64,000 nt of DNA from Bacteroidales bacterium. GTDB lineage: Bacteria; Bacteroidota; Bacteroidia; Bacteroidales; Muribaculaceae. The position numbers and the translations under genes were made by a program. The stretch lies in NCBI GenBank assembly GCA_910575545.1, contig CAJTFH010000016.1:1-64000 (forward strand), written 5' to 3'. This document shows, one piece after another, positions 1 to 8,625 of this stretch (its first letter is position 1; every line of letters begins with the position of its first letter). The notes under the pieces were generated by a model. The model had not been told where the DNA came from. It saw only the letters and a list, made by a program, of their open reading frames with translations, and did not search any database.

Positions 1-467
1 GATTCAAGAGTCCTGAAGTTCGGAGACTGGACAGCACCGAGCATCACGCATGTATGTTTACTCAGACTTATTGCCCCAATTGCCATTATCTCCAGACCGC
101 GTTTCACACGTTGTGCCACCCCAGACCAGAAACGGCCTATGCCATATGTCAGTCTGCCTGACTTTGAAATGAACGACGGATCGATTGCCACTGCCATGTC
201 ATCGGCCGGCCCAAAACAATCCTGCGCCATACCTATGTTGACTTTCATCCAGTCTACGGATGTCTTGAAATTGGAAGCAAAGGTCTTGGCTGTACGACCG
301 CCATAGCGCGACAGCCGGGTAAAATTGACTTTGCCCGGAATCAACGCTACAGTGCGTATTGTTAAAATCAGCCAGTTGAGGAACCTTTTGCTCATCTTGG
401 TTGTAGTATTTTCAAATGCCGACTTACACCGAAAGGTGAAGTCTTTGAGAATCGCCAATACGTTCAT
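1..467 (-). CDS. DDE transposase, N-terminal part (cut by window edge)
   Basis: An open frame starts with ATG at 467 and runs to the left window edge without a stop, giving about 155 residues. The protein begins MNVLAILKDFTFRCKSAF and contains AIDPSFISKSGRLTYGIG, whose Asp fits the first acidic residue of a DDE catalytic triad, followed by a basic stretch (VAQRVKRGLEIM). This resembles the IS4-like transposases common in Bacteroidales; the exact IS family is not certain. The rest of the element, including its far end, lies outside the window. The near end should lie between 468 and about 573, immediately upstream of the GH51 remnant, but I could not define a terminal repeat or target duplication from one side only. 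Confidence 0.72.
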   Translation of the reverse strand, partial: MNVLAILKDFTFRCKSAFENTTTKMSKRFLNWLILTIRTVALIPGKVNFTRLSRYGGRTAKTFASNFKTSVDWMKVNIGMAQDCFGPADDMAVAIDPSFISKSGRLTYGIGRFWSGVAQRVKRGLEIMAIGAISLSKHTCVMLGAVQSPNFRTLE

Positions 468-501
468 ACGCTAAGATTTTTATAATGAACGCTTTGGCGA
501 T
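451..501. repeat. Inverted repeat straddling the transposase start codon
   Basis: Positions 451-467 and 485-501 are inverted copies of one another (17 bp with a two-base mismatch) separated by 17 nt. The left arm contains the transposase start codon and its next codons. In the mRNA this would place the ATG inside a strong stem. Structures like this can shield a transposase start from read-through translation; here that role is inference. Confidence 0.7.
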
Positions 502-547
502 TCATTTGTATTTGATAATTCGACATATTAACTTAAGTTTCACCTAC

Positions 548-566
548 TTCGGTAATTTTTACCGAA
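548..566. repeat. Short palindrome just upstream of the GH51 remnant
   Basis: TTCGGTAA and TTACCGAA form an 8-bp inverted repeat with a 3-nt spacer, ending 7 nt before the ATG at 574. It could be an operator, a transposon-end feature or a leader hairpin. Nothing in the sequence decides between these. Confidence 0.4.
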
Positions 567-573
567 TCATTGT

Positions 574-1428
574 ATGAAAATAGACAGTGTTGTGGGGAAA
601 TTTGCTTTGGCAGGAGTTATGGCTGCGGCTTTTGCTGCGGAGGCCGGCGCGGTTATGCGCGAATATAAGATTCAGATGCGGACGGAGGAGTCGCGCGATA
701 CCATTTCGCGCATGGTCTACGGGCAGTTTGCCGAGCATCTGGGGTCGTGTGTGTATGAGGGCATCTGGGTGGGGGAGGATTCCCCGATTCCGAATACTAA
801 AGGCTACCGCAACGATGCCCTTGAGGCGTTGCGCCAGCTGCATGTGCCTGTTTTGCGCTGGCCGGGCGGATGTTTTGCCGACGACTATCATTGGCGCGAC
901 GGCATAGGAGACCCATCAAAGCGTCCGACGTTGATTATCAATAACTGGGGCGGCACGCAGGAAGACAACAGTTTCGGCACGCACGAGTTTTTCAATCTCT
1001 GCGAGATGCTGGGCATCGAACCGTATCTGTCGGTCAATATCGGCAGCGGAACGGTGCAGGAGGCTGCCCAGTGGATTGAATATGTCACCGCTCCCAACGG
1101 CCCTATGGCCGCCGAGCGGGCTGCCAACGGCCGCAATGTGCCTACTTTGGCCGCCACAGCCTCGCGTGCCTACGATGGCAGCGTCACGATAACCGTTACC
1201 AACCCGATAATCGCCACATCCGCGAAAGTGGAAATCCCGTTGCCTGAAGGGGTTGGGCGCAACATTGAGCTGGCCGAAATTCTGACTGCCCCCGACCCTC
1301 ATGCCCGCAACACATTCGAGCGGCCGGATGCAGTGAAAACCATGCCGTTTAAAAACGCAAAGGTCAAGGGCGGTAAGCTGATAATGGAACTCCCCGGAGT
1401 TAGTGTGGCGAGTGTGAGAGTGAAATAG
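574..1428 (+). CDS. GH51 alpha-L-arabinofuranosidase remnant with catalytic core deleted in frame
   Basis: The first ~187 residues carry a signal peptide (ends near EAGA) and the clear N-terminal part of GH51: VYGQFAEHLGSCVYEG, VLRWPGGCFADDYHW and NNWGGTQEDNSFGTHEF. The last ~97 residues match the C-terminal beta-sandwich of the same family (VPTLAATAS to the end, with NTFERPDAV). The middle is missing: the chain passes directly from ERAANGR to NVPTLAA near nt 1135. GH51 enzymes are usually 500-650 residues, whereas this is 284. The absent part normally holds the acid/base Glu (GNE motif) and the nucleophile Glu, so the product should not be a working arabinofuranosidase. The frame is kept and no stop interrupts it, so it may still be translated. 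It is followed 23 nt later by the GH105-DUF2264 gene, probably in one operon. Confidence 0.85.
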   Translation: MKIDSVVGKFALAGVMAAAFAAEAGAVMREYKIQMRTEESRDTISRMVYGQFAEHLGSCVYEGIWVGEDSPIPNTKGYRNDALEALRQLHVPVLRWPGGCFADDYHWRDGIGDPSKRPTLIINNWGGTQEDNSFGTHEFFNLCEMLGIEPYLSVNIGSGTVQEAAQWIEYVTAPNGPMAAERAANGRNVPTLAATASRAYDGSVTITVTNPIIATSAKVEIPLPEGVGRNIELAEILTAPDPHARNTFERPDAVKTMPFKNAKVKGGKLIMELPGVSVASVRVK

Positions 1429-1451
1429 AATCAACCAAACCAGATAGATAG

Positions 1452-3776
1452 ATGAAAAACCAGAGGATTGTCACATTGTTGGCGGCAGTGGCCGCTATAG
1501 GATGTAGCCTTGGGGCTGCTTCGCCTAAACCAGCGCAGAAAGAGGCTCAGCAGGTGAGGAAAACCATTGAGAAGGTCAACGACACCTGGCAGAAGAACCA
1601 TAAGCCGGAAGCCACCCCGTTCTGGCACAACGCGGCATATCATACCGGCAACATGGAGGCTTACTTCCTGACCGGTAATGAAGCGTGGAAAGATTATTCC
1701 GAGCGTTGGGCCGAACACAACCAGTGGAAAGGGGCTAAAGGGAACGACCGGGCCAAATGGCTCTATAATTATGGGGAGACCGATGACCATGTGCTGTTCG
1801 GCGACTGGCAGATATGTTTCCAGACGTATGCCGACCTTTATAACCTGCTTCCCGACGACCGGCGGGTGCGCCGTGCGCGAGAGGTGATGGAATACCAGAT
1901 GTCGACGCCCCAAAGGGATTATTGGTGGTGGGCCGACGGGTTATATATGGTTATGCCTGTTATGACCAAGATGTATAAGATCACCCGTAACCAGAAATAT
2001 CTCGACAAGCTCTATGAGTATGTGACCGTCAGCGACAGCATCATGTATGATGCTGAGGCGAAACTCTATTTTCGCGACGGCAAGTATGTGTGGCCCAGAC
2101 ACAAGACCACTAACGGTAAGAAAGACTTCTGGGCGCGTGGCGACGGGTGGGTGCTTGCCGGGCTGGCGAAAGTGCTCAAAGACCTCCCCGCCGACTATAA
2201 GCACCGCACCCATTTCGAGCAACGGTTCAAGGATATGGCATCGGCTGTTGTTGAGCTTCAGAAGCCTGAAGGTTATTGGTCACGCTCGATGATGGACGAA
2301 GAGATGGCTCCGGGGCGCGAGACCAGCGGCACCGCGTTTTTCACCTATGGCCTGCTGTGGGGCATCAACAACGGTTATCTGACCGACGCCAGATATGTTG
2401 ATGCAGCTCTTAAAGGGTGGAACTATCTCAACAAGATAGCCCTGCAGAAAGACGGTACGGTCGGTTATGTGCAACCCATTGGAGAGAAAGCCATTCCCGG
2501 CCAGACGGTCGATGCCGGGTCAACTGCCGATTTCGGCACCGGAGCGTGGCTGTTGGCAGCCTGTGAATATGTGCGTTATCTCGAAAAGGGTGATAACCCC
2601 GACCGCGCGTATTGGGCCGGCCTGGCCTATAAAATGGCATATCCGGTGTTGAGCAACATGGCTAAAGGGGAGCTTCAGAAGAACATGCTGGTTGAGGTCA
2701 GCCCCAACTGGGACGGCCGCAGCAAGAAGGTGACATACATGGAGACTTTCGGCCGGTTGATGGCCGGAATCGCCCCCTGGCTTTCGTTGCCCGACGACGG
2801 CACGGCTGAGGGCACGCGCCGCGCCGAATTGCGAGAGATGGCTCTTAAGAGCTATGCCAATGCGGTCGACCCCTCCAGCCCTGACTATCTGGCGTGGCGC
2901 GGACACGGGCAGGCGCTTGTCGATGCAGCCTATGTGGCCGAGAGTTTTATCCGTGGATATGAAGCCCTGTGGATGCCGCTTGACAGCCTGACGAAGCAAC
3001 GCTATGTTGAGGAATTCACTCAGCTCCGCAGGGTTGACCCCCCATATACCAACTGGTTGCTATTTTCTTCTACAATCGAGAGCTTCCTGGCCAAGGCCGG
3101 TGCCCCCTATGACGAATACCGCATAAATTCGGCCATACGCAAGACCGAGGAATGGTATACAGGCGACGGATGGTATGCCGACGGCCCTGAGTTCTCGTTT
3201 GATTACTACAGCAGTTATGTTTTCCACCCGATGTATCTCGAGACACTTGCCAACATGCGCGATGCCGGGGCTTACACACGCATACATTATGGCAACTACT
3301 ATAACCGTGCGCTAAAACGCACCCAGAAGTTCGCCATTGTTCTGGAGCGCCTGATTTCGCCCGAGGGCACATTCCCGGTTTTCGGACGCTCTATACCATA
3401 CCGTATGGCCACCATGCAGCCTCTTGCGTTGATGGCCTGGTATGGCACACTTCCGCACGGGCTTACCAACGGCCAGGTGCGAGGGGCTTTGACTGCGGTT
3501 ATGCACAACATGTTCGACGGTAAGGAAAATTATAATGACGGTGGGTTCCTGACCATCGGTTTTGCCGGGCGTCAGCCCAACATTGCCGACTGGTATACCA
3601 ATAACGGTAGCCTTTACATGACTTCTTTGGCATTCATGCCGCTTGGGCTTCCGGCATCGCACCCGTTCTGGAGTGATGCTGAGCTTCCTTGGACTAACCG
3701 CAAGGCTTGGGGCGGCCAGCCGTTCCCGAAAGACCACCACTGGAGCGGTGAACCCCGCTTCGGCGATTTGTTTTAG
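1452..3776 (+). CDS. GH105 unsaturated glucuronyl/galacturonyl hydrolase fused to DUF2264 (GH154-type) domain
   Basis: This 774-residue exported protein has two helical-barrel enzymes in tandem. Residues ~30-385 fit GH105 (RhiN/YteR type), which removes unsaturated uronic acids left by polysaccharide lyases; DYWWWADGLYMVM holds the probable catalytic Asp162. Residues ~395-774 fit DUF2264, now partly classed as GH154 with beta-glucuronidase activity in arabinogalactan breakdown (THSP-like loops absent; FSFDYYSSYVFHPMY and GFAGRQPNIADWYTNNGS present). The N-terminus is a signal peptide; AAIGCS is only a weak lipobox, so membrane anchoring is uncertain. Gene order with the GH51 remnant suggests pectin or arabinogalactan side-chain degradation. 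The GH105 call is firm; the activity of the second half is inferred from family only. Confidence 0.85.
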   Translation: MKNQRIVTLLAAVAAIGCSLGAASPKPAQKEAQQVRKTIEKVNDTWQKNHKPEATPFWHNAAYHTGNMEAYFLTGNEAWKDYSERWAEHNQWKGAKGNDRAKWLYNYGETDDHVLFGDWQICFQTYADLYNLLPDDRRVRRAREVMEYQMSTPQRDYWWWADGLYMVMPVMTKMYKITRNQKYLDKLYEYVTVSDSIMYDAEAKLYFRDGKYVWPRHKTTNGKKDFWARGDGWVLAGLAKVLKDLPADYKHRTHFEQRFKDMASAVVELQKPEGYWSRSMMDEEMAPGRETSGTAFFTYGLLWGINNGYLTDARYVDAALKGWNYLNKIALQKDGTVGYVQPIGEKAIPGQTVDAGSTADFGTGAWLLAACEYVRYLEKGDNPDRAYWAGLAYKMAYPVLSNMAKGELQKNMLVEVSPNWDGRSKKVTYMETFGRLMAGIAPWLSLPDDGTAEGTRRAELREMALKSYANAVDPSSPDYLAWRGHGQALVDAAYVAESFIRGYEALWMPLDSLTKQRYVEEFTQLRRVDPPYTNWLLFSSTIESFLAKAGAPYDEYRINSAIRKTEEWYTGDGWYADGPEFSFDYYSSYVFHPMYLETLANMRDAGAYTRIHYGNYYNRALKRTQKFAIVLERLISPEGTFPVFGRSIPYRMATMQPLALMAWYGTLPHGLTNGQVRGALTAVMHNMFDGKENYNDGGFLTIGFAGRQPNIADWYTNNGSLYMTSLAFMPLGLPASHPFWSDAELPWTNRKAWGGQPFPKDHHWSGEPRFGDLF

Positions 3777-3808
3777 AAGTAAGAAGCCGTAAGTTGAAGC
3801 CTTAAGGC
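3776..3808. repeat. Degenerate 7-nt repeat at the gene's stop codon
   Basis: Starting in the TAG stop, the sequence reads as 7-mers GAAGTAA, GAAGCCG, TAAGTTG, AAGCCTT and a decaying continuation. The same opening (GAAGTAAGAAGC) occurs directly after the stop codon at 53760. Confidence 0.5.
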
Positions 3809-3843
3809 GGAAGAGTGGGAAGAGATCAGAAATAAGAAGTACG

Positions 3844-3890
3844 ACAAGAAGCCATGGGCGCGGGTGTTTTCCCGACCTGTGGCTTCTTGT
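3844..3890 (+). terminator. Hairpin after GH105-DUF2264 gene
   Basis: ACAAGAAGCCA (3844-3854) pairs perfectly with TGGCTTCTTGT (3880-3890), with an inner CGGG/CCCG pairing. It lacks a long T tract, but its place 68 nt after the stop and before the next promoter supports a termination role. Confidence 0.55.
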
Positions 3891-3949
3891 GTTAACAGCC
3901 GTATATGTTAAATAGTGTTATAGCAGGGAGTGGCGATTGGGAATTTTAT

Positions 3950-3957
3950 TAATTTTG
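3950..3957 (+). promoter_or_regulatory. Bacteroidetes-type -7 box TAATTTTG
   Basis: TAATTTTG matches the TAnnTTTG box and lies about 90 nt before the lipoprotein start at 4048, after the preceding hairpin. No clear TTTG -33 element is present. Confidence 0.5.
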
Positions 3958-4047
3958 CCATCAATGGTGAGGATATATCCCCAGGGCTATGGAAAACGGC
4001 GCTGCTATGGAAAAGATTCACAAATAAACCAATTATAAAAACCTGCT

Positions 4048-5475
4048 ATGAAAATTCTGAAGAATTTTATGAGAGTCGCCGCAGTCTGCGCTGTGGCATT
4101 TACGTTCACCGCCTGCGGCGGCGATGATGAAGAACCCGGAGGCGGCAGCGAAATCGTTGATCCGGATCAGAAGCCTACACCTGAGCTGAATCCCGATGTG
4201 GATGCAATGGATCCCGCAGCTACCAAAGGATATCTTGAAGATACGGCCATTGAACTCCTTAGCATCGTGCAGCCCTCCGACCATGAGACTTTGGTGCGTA
4301 TCGTAGGTTACTGGGATGAAAACTACGGTGAATATGAGGCCCCTGCCGAGTGGAACCTCGATGCTCTGGAAGGTGATGACGACGATTATTACAAAGCCAG
4401 ACGCCACAATCCGTTGCGCCATATGATGCGTGCATTGGGCAAAGCCGCCAAAGGAGATATTGCAGCGATGTCACGTGCAATGAATGAAGTGCTCAATGTT
4501 GCCCGTTTCTCGGGTATATATGAGCCTGGCCGCGACTCTTACGGAGACGGCATCTGGGTGAAAACCGGCAACAGCAAGGATGTTGTCTTTAAGTTCCCCT
4601 GCAACGGTAACAACGTTGAAGTGAAAGCCTTCGGCGAAGGGGGCACATGGGGCGAGCAGGAGGGTGGAATCCGCGTGGAGGTTCCCCGCAAGGCCACACT
4701 TATCCTCAACAATGGCGGCACAGAGCTTGTCAACGCGGTTGTTGAGAGCAACCTCGATTTCAATGCCCACACAATCAATGTGGATCTCAACGCTTCTCTT
4801 GTCAACGTGAATTTAAAATCTTCTACCAAAGGCGACAATAACAGTATCAGGACAGAAACCTATGCCTCCTATGCCGGCCGTCAGGTAGCCAGGTCAACAG
4901 CCACCGTCAATGGCCGCAACATGGTTGACCGCAATGCCATCAAGAACCTTTTCAAAGAGGAAAAAGAACACTATGAAGATGGTTATGGCAATGTTTATGA
5001 GGAAGTATGGTATGAATTCGATGTGGCACAGGCCGAGAAGATGTTTATCGACGGGAAAACCGATTCAGACGTTCTTGGCAAAATTCGCGTTGCCGGCACT
5101 ATCACCGGTTTCGGCCGTCTGATGGCTGAATCGGAGAAATATTTCGATTGCGATGAATACAGTGACAAGGAAGCCGCCCGCCGTGATTGCCAGAAACAGG
5201 CCGAAGTAATCAAAGAGCTGGTTGATGTGAAACTTTACCTGGCGGGGTCTGCCAACAGCTCGGCCGAGGTGGACTACAAGCCGTATTTTGACGGGGAAGA
5301 AAATGAATACTATTCCTGGTGGGAGTGGTATAATGAACCGGTATTATTGTTTGCCGACGGGTCTACCACCAGCATGGAAGGCTATTTCGGTGGCAATAAT
5401 TTCATGGGTCTCGACACGCCGCTGAGAAACATCATATATGCCTACGAAGGATATTGGCTGAATTATCGTCATTAA
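4048..5475 (+). CDS. Uncharacterised lipoprotein, first gene of a TonB receptor unit
   Basis: The 475-residue product begins with a lipoprotein signal (FTFTACGGDDEE; the Cys would be lipidated), then an acidic, Pro-rich linker typical of surface-exposed Bacteroidetes lipoproteins. The remainder is not a family I recognise. It has a mixed alpha/beta look, with a region rich in beta strands around residues 170-270 (repeated V/N/L patterns) and an aromatic segment YSWWEWYNEPVLLF near the C-terminus. The next gene starts inside its last codons (22-nt overlap), so the two are almost certainly translated together, and the DUF4249 gene follows. A role in capturing the receptor's ligand is plausible but unproven. 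Confidence 0.75.
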   Translation: MKILKNFMRVAAVCAVAFTFTACGGDDEEPGGGSEIVDPDQKPTPELNPDVDAMDPAATKGYLEDTAIELLSIVQPSDHETLVRIVGYWDENYGEYEAPAEWNLDALEGDDDDYYKARRHNPLRHMMRALGKAAKGDIAAMSRAMNEVLNVARFSGIYEPGRDSYGDGIWVKTGNSKDVVFKFPCNGNNVEVKAFGEGGTWGEQEGGIRVEVPRKATLILNNGGTELVNAVVESNLDFNAHTINVDLNASLVNVNLKSSTKGDNNSIRTETYASYAGRQVARSTATVNGRNMVDRNAIKNLFKEEKEHYEDGYGNVYEEVWYEFDVAQAEKMFIDGKTDSDVLGKIRVAGTITGFGRLMAESEKYFDCDEYSDKEAARRDCQKQAEVIKELVDVKLYLAGSANSSAEVDYKPYFDGEENEYYSWWEWYNEPVLLFADGSTTSMEGYFGGNNFMGLDTPLRNIIYAYEGYWLNYRH

Positions 5476-7532
5476 AGGTTTTTCTCAGCCTTGCAGCGCC
5501 ATTGGCGCTACAGGCCATGATAACATGCGGGGCGACGGCATATGCCGCCGCTCCGCATCAATCATATGCTATGGCCGATACCGTGGCGCTCGGAGAGGTT
5601 AATGTCACCGTCAGACCACCTGAACGCACGAGGGTGGGTATGGACGGTGCCGTGACCTTCGGCAGCGCGAGTCTGGCCCATGCACCCCGTGTGTTGGGTG
5701 AGGCCGATGCGTTGAGGTTCATGCAGATGATGCCCGGTGTGACGGTTGCAAGCGATTATTCAGCCGGGGCAGCTATCGACGGCATGGGTTATTCGCAGAA
5801 TGAATACCGCCTTAATGGCATCCCGGTGCATTTCCCCTATCATTTCGGCGGGATTTATTCGGTGTTCAGCCCGCGTCTCTACGATATGGTAAAGGTTGGT
5901 AAGAGCATCCACGGGGCGGGAATGTCGGATGTTGCCGGAGGCACGGTAGGTCTCTCCTCGTCGGTTGCGCGTCGCAGCCGGTTGGAAGCCGAGGTTAATG
6001 CGGGCATGACGGCATCATCAGCCTACGTCAGTTTGCCAGTGGGCAGCTGTGTGTCGGTTGCAGCCTCCGGGCGTGTGAGCTATATCGACGCAATTTATTC
6101 GGGGATGCTTGATGACGGTCATATGCAAGCCGGTTACGGCTTCAATGATGCCGATGCTGTGGTAGCCATAAAGCTGTCGCAAGGCGACAGGCTGACGGCA
6201 AGTTTCCATCATAATGCCGACCGGGTGGAGTATACCGACCATGACTTTTCACTGGTAACAGGTCTTAGATGGCGCAATCTGCTTGGCGGAATCGAGTGGC
6301 GGCATGAGGCGGAACGTTTTGATGCCGTGAATATGGTTTATTATACGGGTTTTGAAAACACACTTGCGCTCGACATGCAGTCGGTGCGGCTTAAAGCCCC
6401 TACTTCTATCAGGGAAATCGGTGCGCGGGGTGTGTTTGGATTCAGTGAAGTTGCCAAGACCCTTGATGTCAGTGCCGGGTATGGTCTCAGGCATTATATC
6501 GCCACACCGCAGCGTATCGACCTGACCGGATTCGGCCCGGGCCGCAGCAAACCTGCCGATATGGTCAATGCCACTTCGGCGAAGCTGTGGGGCGAAGCCG
6601 TTTATTCCCCCCGGTGGCGCTGGCGTTTGACAGCCGGCGCGGAAGTTACCGGATATGCCGGTATGGATGGATACAGGGCGTTTGATGTAGACCCGAGAAT
6701 CAGTGCCACATTCCGTTGGCGCAAAGGAAACGTCACCGCGCATTTCGGCCGGTATCACCAGCATCTGCACCAGGTCGGTTTTTCAGAGATGGGGATGTCG
6801 TCGAATTTCAAACTTCCTGCCGGAAGTAGGGCTCCGGTTCAGCAGAGCCTTAACACCGTTGTGGCTGCATCGCACCGTTTCTCACCATGGCTGGCTGTCA
6901 GCGTTGATGCCTATTATAAACAGGTCAGTAATGAACCCGAATACCTGGGGGCGGTGCTCGATATAATCAGTCCGGGCTACAGGTCGGAAGACTATGTGAA
7001 GGTGGCGCATGGCTACAGCTCCGGCTTTAATATCCTTGCCAGGATTCTGACCGGTAAAGTTGAAGCTATGGCATCATATGGCTACTGTCACAGCCGCAGG
7101 CGGTTTGCTTCAGGGCAATCTTTTCCGGCCACATATGCGCTTGACCATACGGCCACGGCATCTGCCACATGGCATATAGGGCGGGGATGGAGCGTTTCAG
7201 GTGTTATGAACCTTGCCTCCGGGCGTCCTTATACCCCGGTGACGGCGATTTATTTCATCGGGGAAAGGCTGATGATGGAATACGGGCCGAGAAATTCGGC
7301 GCAACTGCCGGTTTATCACCGCCTTGACCTTAGCGCTGATTATGAGTTTCATAGCGGCGGCCATTGGCCGTTGACCCATAAAGTGAACCTGTCGGTAATG
7401 AACGTCTACGGGCGCCGGAATGTCGAGATGCGTACTTTTACTGTCGATGTTGAGACGGGCCGTTACAACCGGCGTGATATCAGTTCGCTCTATCGGTTGC
7501 TCCCCTCGTTGAGTTATACCATCAGTTTTTGA
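5454..7532 (+). CDS. TonB-dependent outer-membrane receptor (DUF4249-associated)
   Basis: The 692-residue protein has a plug domain (LGEADALRFMQMMPGV, then AIDGMGYSQNEYRLNGIPV) and an aromatic-rich beta barrel ending with an OM-type strand (LPSLSYTISF). Unlike SusC proteins it lacks the N-terminal carboxypeptidase-regulatory-like domain. The start is TTG at 5454, which overlaps the previous gene; this choice gives a good signal peptide (KVFLSLAAPLALQAM...AYAAA), while the next ATG (5517) would cut it in half. TonB receptors paired with DUF4249 lipoproteins recur across Bacteroidetes; their substrates are generally unknown. No TonB box could be assigned with certainty. Confidence 0.85.
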   Translation: MAELSSLKVFLSLAAPLALQAMITCGATAYAAAPHQSYAMADTVALGEVNVTVRPPERTRVGMDGAVTFGSASLAHAPRVLGEADALRFMQMMPGVTVASDYSAGAAIDGMGYSQNEYRLNGIPVHFPYHFGGIYSVFSPRLYDMVKVGKSIHGAGMSDVAGGTVGLSSSVARRSRLEAEVNAGMTASSAYVSLPVGSCVSVAASGRVSYIDAIYSGMLDDGHMQAGYGFNDADAVVAIKLSQGDRLTASFHHNADRVEYTDHDFSLVTGLRWRNLLGGIEWRHEAERFDAVNMVYYTGFENTLALDMQSVRLKAPTSIREIGARGVFGFSEVAKTLDVSAGYGLRHYIATPQRIDLTGFGPGRSKPADMVNATSAKLWGEAVYSPRWRWRLTAGAEVTGYAGMDGYRAFDVDPRISATFRWRKGNVTAHFGRYHQHLHQVGFSEMGMSSNFKLPAGSRAPVQQSLNTVVAASHRFSPWLAVSVDAYYKQVSNEPEYLGAVLDIISPGYRSEDYVKVAHGYSSGFNILARILTGKVEAMASYGYCHSRRRFASGQSFPATYALDHTATASATWHIGRGWSVSGVMNLASGRPYTPVTAIYFIGERLMMEYGPRNSAQLPVYHRLDLSADYEFHSGGHWPLTHKVNLSVMNVYGRRNVEMRTFTVDVETGRYNRRDISSLYRLLPSLSYTISF

Positions 7533-7543
7533 GCAAAGGCATT

Positions 7544-8401
7544 ATGAAGACAAAAATAGTTGCATTTCATATTCTGTTTCTGTTGGTATCGGCAATTACG
7601 GCTCCGGTTTTGTCGGGGTGTGATGATGAGGATGCGGAATCGGTAGAGCCACGGCTTGTGGTGGAGGGATGGATAAACAGTGGCGGCTATCCCGAAGTGC
7701 TGCTCACCATGTCGGCTGTGCTGGATGGGGAGGAGGGTGAAACAGCGTCGAACATTGTCAGATGGGGTGTTGTGAAACTAAGCGACGGAGAGCGTGAGGT
7801 GGTGATGACGGGAAGAATGGAAAGCGGCATCTTCCCCCCTTTCAGATATTATAATTTCGAGATGAAAGGTGTGCCGGGCCGGAGTTATACATTGACTGCC
7901 GAATACCGGGGGCAAACAGTTAACTCTTCGGTTACGATGCCATCTCCGACGCGGATAACCGCTATTGACAGCCGTCCGGTTGAAGATGCCGGAGGGATGA
8001 GAGCTGTGACATTGCGTTTCATTGCGCCTGAAGACAGCCCGGCTTACTATCATGTGTCAGTCCGGGAGGCAGGCGTTGACAGCCGTTTTTATCCGTCAAT
8101 GTTAGGGGCGGTAGAGGTGGCCAGTCCCGGAGAAATAATAGAAGTGCCTGTTTACCGGGGACGCAGGAGTTTCGATGATAAAGATTTCTCTCCTCATTTT
8201 TCTGTAGGTAGCACGGTGGATGTGCGTCTGGAGCGTGTGAGTGAAAGCGTTTTCCGTTTTTGGCGGGCTTATGATAACGCGTCGTTGGTCTCTGGCTCTG
8301 TGTTTGTAGGCAGCCCCGGCTCGCTCCCCGGTAATGTGTCCGGCGGTTATGGCGTTTGGTCAGCTCAAGGGGTCGACACGCGCTCGATAACGTTGGAGTG
8401 A
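7544..8401 (+). CDS. DUF4249 family lipoprotein
   Basis: A 285-residue lipoprotein (lipobox VLSGCDDED). The pattern EPRLVVEGWINSGGYPEVLLT and the following beta-sandwich (GRSYTLTAEYRGQTV, then TMPSPT) is characteristic of DUF4249, which accompanies TonB-dependent receptors. I prefer the ATG at 7544 over a TTG at 7529, because it places the positively charged MKTK directly before the hydrophobic stretch. It lies 11 nt after the receptor stop, so the three genes form one operon. It is likely an outer-membrane partner of the receptor, possibly a SusD-like lid; that function is inference. Confidence 0.85.
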   Translation: MKTKIVAFHILFLLVSAITAPVLSGCDDEDAESVEPRLVVEGWINSGGYPEVLLTMSAVLDGEEGETASNIVRWGVVKLSDGEREVVMTGRMESGIFPPFRYYNFEMKGVPGRSYTLTAEYRGQTVNSSVTMPSPTRITAIDSRPVEDAGGMRAVTLRFIAPEDSPAYYHVSVREAGVDSRFYPSMLGAVEVASPGEIIEVPVYRGRRSFDDKDFSPHFSVGSTVDVRLERVSESVFRFWRAYDNASLVSGSVFVGSPGSLPGNVSGGYGVWSAQGVDTRSITLE

Positions 8402-8625
8402 CCAGGTCGCAATCATGAGATTCCGGATGTGCGAGGCCCTCTTTAAGAAAAGATCGATAGGTTTTAGTGGGTTATTCGAGCAAGTTGTCATCATATTATG
8501 GTGAGCGATGGAATTTTGCTGTTAATCTACGTTAAATGAGGTTCTGGAATTTTTTATTTACGTTTAATATTCGCAAATTTGTCAACAGATAGTTCTTGCG
8601 AATTTAGCTTACACACCAGAAAAAG
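8402..8625. other. Intergenic region upstream of the M6 protease
   Basis: An AT-rich 224-bp gap. I find no exact TAnnTTTG box; TACGTTTA near 8562 is the nearest match. No hairpin of note was seen. Confidence 0.4.

Noticed and set aside
3930-4127. 65-codon plus-strand frame before the lipoprotein gene
   Set aside because: It starts in the promoter region, overlaps the lipoprotein start in another frame and shows no signal or domain.
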